A stretch of 9,379 nucleotides of DNA from positions 1 through 9,379 of the forward strand of contig CAJCHQ010000748.1 in assembly GCA_903970295.1 (NCBI GenBank), in the 5' to 3' direction. The notes under the pieces are model-generated. The model did no database searches and was not told where the DNA came from. It was given only the letters and a program-made list of their open reading frames with translations. This document shows, piece by piece, positions 7,455 through 9,379 of this stretch. Position 1 is the stretch's first letter; every line of letters starts with the position of its first letter. This DNA is from Bryobacterales bacterium (GTDB taxonomy: Bacteria > Cyanobacteriota > Vampirovibrionia > Obscuribacterales > Obscuribacteraceae). The position numbers and the translations under genes are program-made.

Positions 7455-8954
7455 CTATTTCCCGGAGTTCGTTTGCGGCAGGTCGCCTTCAGCTATCGTC
7501 ACGATTTGCAAAAACGGTCTGAGATTGCCCTGAACATAAGCCAGGTGCAAAATCGAGCGCCAGACATCGACCTGCGCCAGAGCATCTTCCACTTGCGCTT
7601 CGGCCAGCGCTTTTTCCGCGGCCGCCAGAGAAACCATATTCGTCAAGCCAGTGCTGTAGCGCTTCATCACTTTAATTTCGCGAACGCGCGCCGCTTCCAC
7701 GAGAATGGGAGTTTGTTCGGCCACTTTTCTCGATTGCGCCAACATGATTCTCGCCCGCGCATCCTTCTTTTCCAGAATCTGCATGGCTAAATCGAAATCA
7801 GCCCGGGCCGATAAACCGTTACTGCGAGCCATTTCTCTCTGGGCCTTGAGTGGAAAATATTCAAGAATCGGAAAGCTGTAAGAAACCCCGATCATATAAT
7901 CGAATACTTGCGGCAAGGCACCACCTGCAACCGGATTGATCAAATTGGAGCGGTCCCCACCACCCAAGCCCCACACAGACGAGTTGAGCCAGAGATGCGG
8001 ACGATATGCCCGGTCGAGAACGTGTTCCTTAGCGCGCCACCGCTCGACTTCAGCAGTTTTGAGCAAGGCGAGCGGGTGAGATGAAAGATCAGAAGGGCCG
8101 AAGTTGCCGATCGCAGTCGGGCTTCTAACCAGAGGGTCAGAGACAATATCGATGTCATCAGCGGCGGTACCAGTTTTCTCTGCCAGATCGACGAATGCCA
8201 ATCGGCTGTCGCGCTCGGCTTTGATTAAAGCAATCTTCGCTTTCGCTACTTCGTAATCCCAGTCGGCAGTGTCGACGCCCGGTCTCAGTCCTTGCGCCAC
8301 CAGAGTCTTAGCTCGGAGATTGGCGCTCTCCATATGGTCGAGGGCGGCAGTCATTGAAATAATCACTTGCTTGGCGGCAACAGCGTCGAGAAAAGTATCA
8401 GCAGCTTCGAAGGCGACGTCCAGTCTGGTCAAATTAACATCGGCTCTTGCCGTTCTGGCATCAGCGTAAGCAAATTTATCGTTGGCGCGGCGCAAGCCTT
8501 GATCGATCACCAGCCAGTTCAGGTTAAGACCTTGCAAACTATTGGCTTGAGGTCGAAATGAATTATGCGAGCTGACCGGTCCGGCGTTGACTGGAACCGT
8601 ATCAAAGCCCGAGACATTGTTCATGACAACGCTGGCGGTGCGGTTGGTAGTCACAGCCGATTCTTGCAAATCAACGTTCAAGTTAGGCAGGTACTGAGTT
8701 TTAGCGAGGGCGATATTGGCTTTAGCCGCCCTTAATTTGTAAACCTTGGAGGCGATAGATGGGTAATTGCGCAGTGAAATTTCCACCGCCTCACGAATCG
8801 TGATAGCACGAGTCGGTTGCACCGGTTGAAATTGCAAATCAGGCACATCGACTTCGCGACCGGCGGCAAAAGCGGCGGCATTGCCAAGCAAACTGAGCCA
8901 GCTCACCATAGATGAGATGACAATGAAACATCTGACGAAATGGCGCAATGTCAT
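7455..8954 (-). CDS. TolC-family outer-membrane efflux protein
   Basis: This 499-residue protein is the outer-membrane channel component of the efflux system. A signal peptide is visible: basic residues R4 and R8, a hydrophobic core (about 9-23) and a likely cleavage after AAAFAA (near 31). The OEP repeat pattern follows, with ITIREAVEISLRNYPSI (51-67) at the first helix, NWLVIDQGLRRANDKF (146-161) at the equatorial region, a second half starting near HPLALLKTAEVE (293-304), and KRYSTGLTNMVSLAAAEKALAEAQ (431-454) at the closing helices. The duplicated half-repeat and the length match the family. It is the first gene of the minus-strand operon and is followed by the pump gene after 5 bp. No clear Shine-Dalgarno precedes the ATG; the start is chosen because it gives a complete signal peptide and an upstream in-frame ATG is blocked by a stop. 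No lipoprotein cysteine is present at the processing site. Confidence 0.94.
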   Translation of the reverse strand: MTLRHFVRCFIVISSMVSWLSLLGNAAAFAAGREVDVPDLQFQPVQPTRAITIREAVEISLRNYPSIASKVYKLRAAKANIALAKTQYLPNLNVDLQESAVTTNRTASVVMNNVSGFDTVPVNAGPVSSHNSFRPQANSLQGLNLNWLVIDQGLRRANDKFAYADARTARADVNLTRLDVAFEAADTFLDAVAAKQVIISMTAALDHMESANLRAKTLVAQGLRPGVDTADWDYEVAKAKIALIKAERDSRLAFVDLAEKTGTAADDIDIVSDPLVRSPTAIGNFGPSDLSSHPLALLKTAEVERWRAKEHVLDRAYRPHLWLNSSVWGLGGGDRSNLINPVAGGALPQVFDYMIGVSYSFPILEYFPLKAQREMARSNGLSARADFDLAMQILEKKDARARIMLAQSRKVAEQTPILVEAARVREIKVMKRYSTGLTNMVSLAAAEKALAEAQVEDALAQVDVWRSILHLAYVQGNLRPFLQIVTIAEGDLPQTNSGK

Positions 8955-9172
8955 CGATCGACTACTTGGATACTCTCATTTTGTCTTCAGAATGATTTTG
9001 GAACACCGCGAGATGACAGTGTTCGTGAAGCGGACAAGACCCACTATTCTACGATAGACTCTCAATCGTCTGGTGGCAGCCGGTTAATATGAAAAAGAAC
9101 GGTTGAGCCCGAACCGCCCAATAATGGCTCTAGCCGGATAAGATCTTGGCCAATGATTTGTGTGGTTGGAAA
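8955..9172. other. Divergent intergenic region with short repeats
   Basis: These 218 bp separate the efflux operon (leftward) from the secreted-protein gene (rightward), so promoters for both are expected here. I could not identify a convincing -35/-10 pair on either strand. Visible structure is an inverted repeat CGGTT (9100-9104) / AACCG (9112-9116), and two near-identical 12-mers, AGCCGGTTAATA at 9078-9089 and AGCCGGATAAGA at 9132-9143 (10 of 12 identical, 54 bp apart). These could be regulator sites but may be chance. No regulator gene of the TetR or MarR kind is next to the operon within the window. Confidence 0.4.
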
Positions 9173-9379
9173 ATGATTAGGCAAGAACTCTTCATCGCTG
9201 TGCTCTTCTTTTTTTTCATGGGCAACTCTTGCATTGCCGACGATTTGATTTTTGGCGACGACCGCAATTTCTGGCAGCGCATGATCGAAGTCGACAAACT
9301 TCATCAAGAACAAATCCGGCGTAAAGAACGCATAGAAAAAGAGACCGAGCTAGATGAAGAGCAGGAACTGAAGGACCAG
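9173..9379 (+). CDS. N-terminal part of a secreted, charged coiled-coil protein (partial)
   Basis: An ATG at 9173 opens a frame that runs without a stop for 69 codons to the window end. The first residues, MIRQELFIAVLFFFFMGNS, form a good signal-peptide n- and h-region, and cleavage after CIA (about residue 22) would fit signal peptidase I. The cysteine at residue 20 does not sit in a convincing lipobox. The mature part is strongly acidic and then rich in alternating Lys/Arg/Glu/Gln, from about residue 36 onward (for example EQIRRKERIEKETELDEEQE), which suggests a long helix or coiled coil. The ribosome-binding site is poor (GGTTGGA just upstream), so expression or the exact start is uncertain. 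The family is not recognised. It is transcribed divergently from the efflux operon. Confidence 0.62.
   Translation, partial: MIRQELFIAVLFFFFMGNSCIADDLIFGDDRNFWQRMIEVDKLHQEQIRRKERIEKETELDEEQELKDQ

Noticed and set aside
9062..9313. Minus-strand open frame of 83 codons at the right edge
   Set aside because: It is antisense to the plus-strand frame from 9173, which has a signal peptide and a biased charged composition. The minus frame has no recognisable domain and no ribosome-binding site.
1..9379. Cyanobacterial HIP1 octamers (GCGATCGC), CRISPR repeats, tRNA genes, IS ends
   Set aside because: No GCGATCGC copy, regularly spaced repeat, cloverleaf or transposase was seen on reading the window.

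Overview
This window reads as an accessory stretch of a diderm (Gram-negative-type) bacterial chromosome of intermediate GC content. The main evidence for two membranes is a complete tripartite RND efflux operon with an outer-membrane TolC-like factor. A kinesin-light-chain-style TPR secreted protein and an epimerase whose upstream partner looks like DUF1611 would fit a non-photosynthetic cyanobacterial relative (Obscuribacterales/Vampirovibrionia type). That placement is a low-confidence inference from protein style only; no marker gene is present.

Left part (1-2907, plus strand): the last 30 codons of an upstream gene overlap by 4 bp (GTGA) with a full enolase-superfamily dipeptide epimerase (90-1142). 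The upstream fragment resembles the C-terminus of DUF1611 proteins. A DUF1611-epimerase pair is the arrangement known as dgcN-dgcA for D-glutamate use, so this may be a D-amino-acid or murein-peptide salvage operon. After 49 bp comes a 571-residue exported TPR protein (1192-2907). It has two TPR blocks separated by a low-complexity linker, and the linker DNA holds a perfect 20-bp palindrome.

Middle and right part (8954-2908, minus strand): three tightly packed genes form an RND efflux operon in the order outer-membrane factor (8954-7455), inner-membrane pump (7449-4255) and periplasmic adaptor (4239-2908). Spacers are 5 and 15 bp. The adaptor and the TPR gene converge with their stop codons directly abutting and no terminator between them. 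The pump has the TM4 acidic pair as Asp-Glu, but the TM10 lysine of AcrB-type pumps is replaced by alanine.

Right edge (8955-9379): a 218-bp divergent intergenic region separates the efflux operon from the start of a plus-strand gene (9173 to the window end). This gene encodes a signal peptide followed by a very charged, probably coiled-coil segment.

I found no RNA gene, CRISPR array, insertion sequence, transposase or phage gene. No dramatic new system is evident. The most worthwhile leads are the epimerase/DUF1611 pairing, the altered pump proton relay, the palindrome, and the truncated secreted gene at the right edge.
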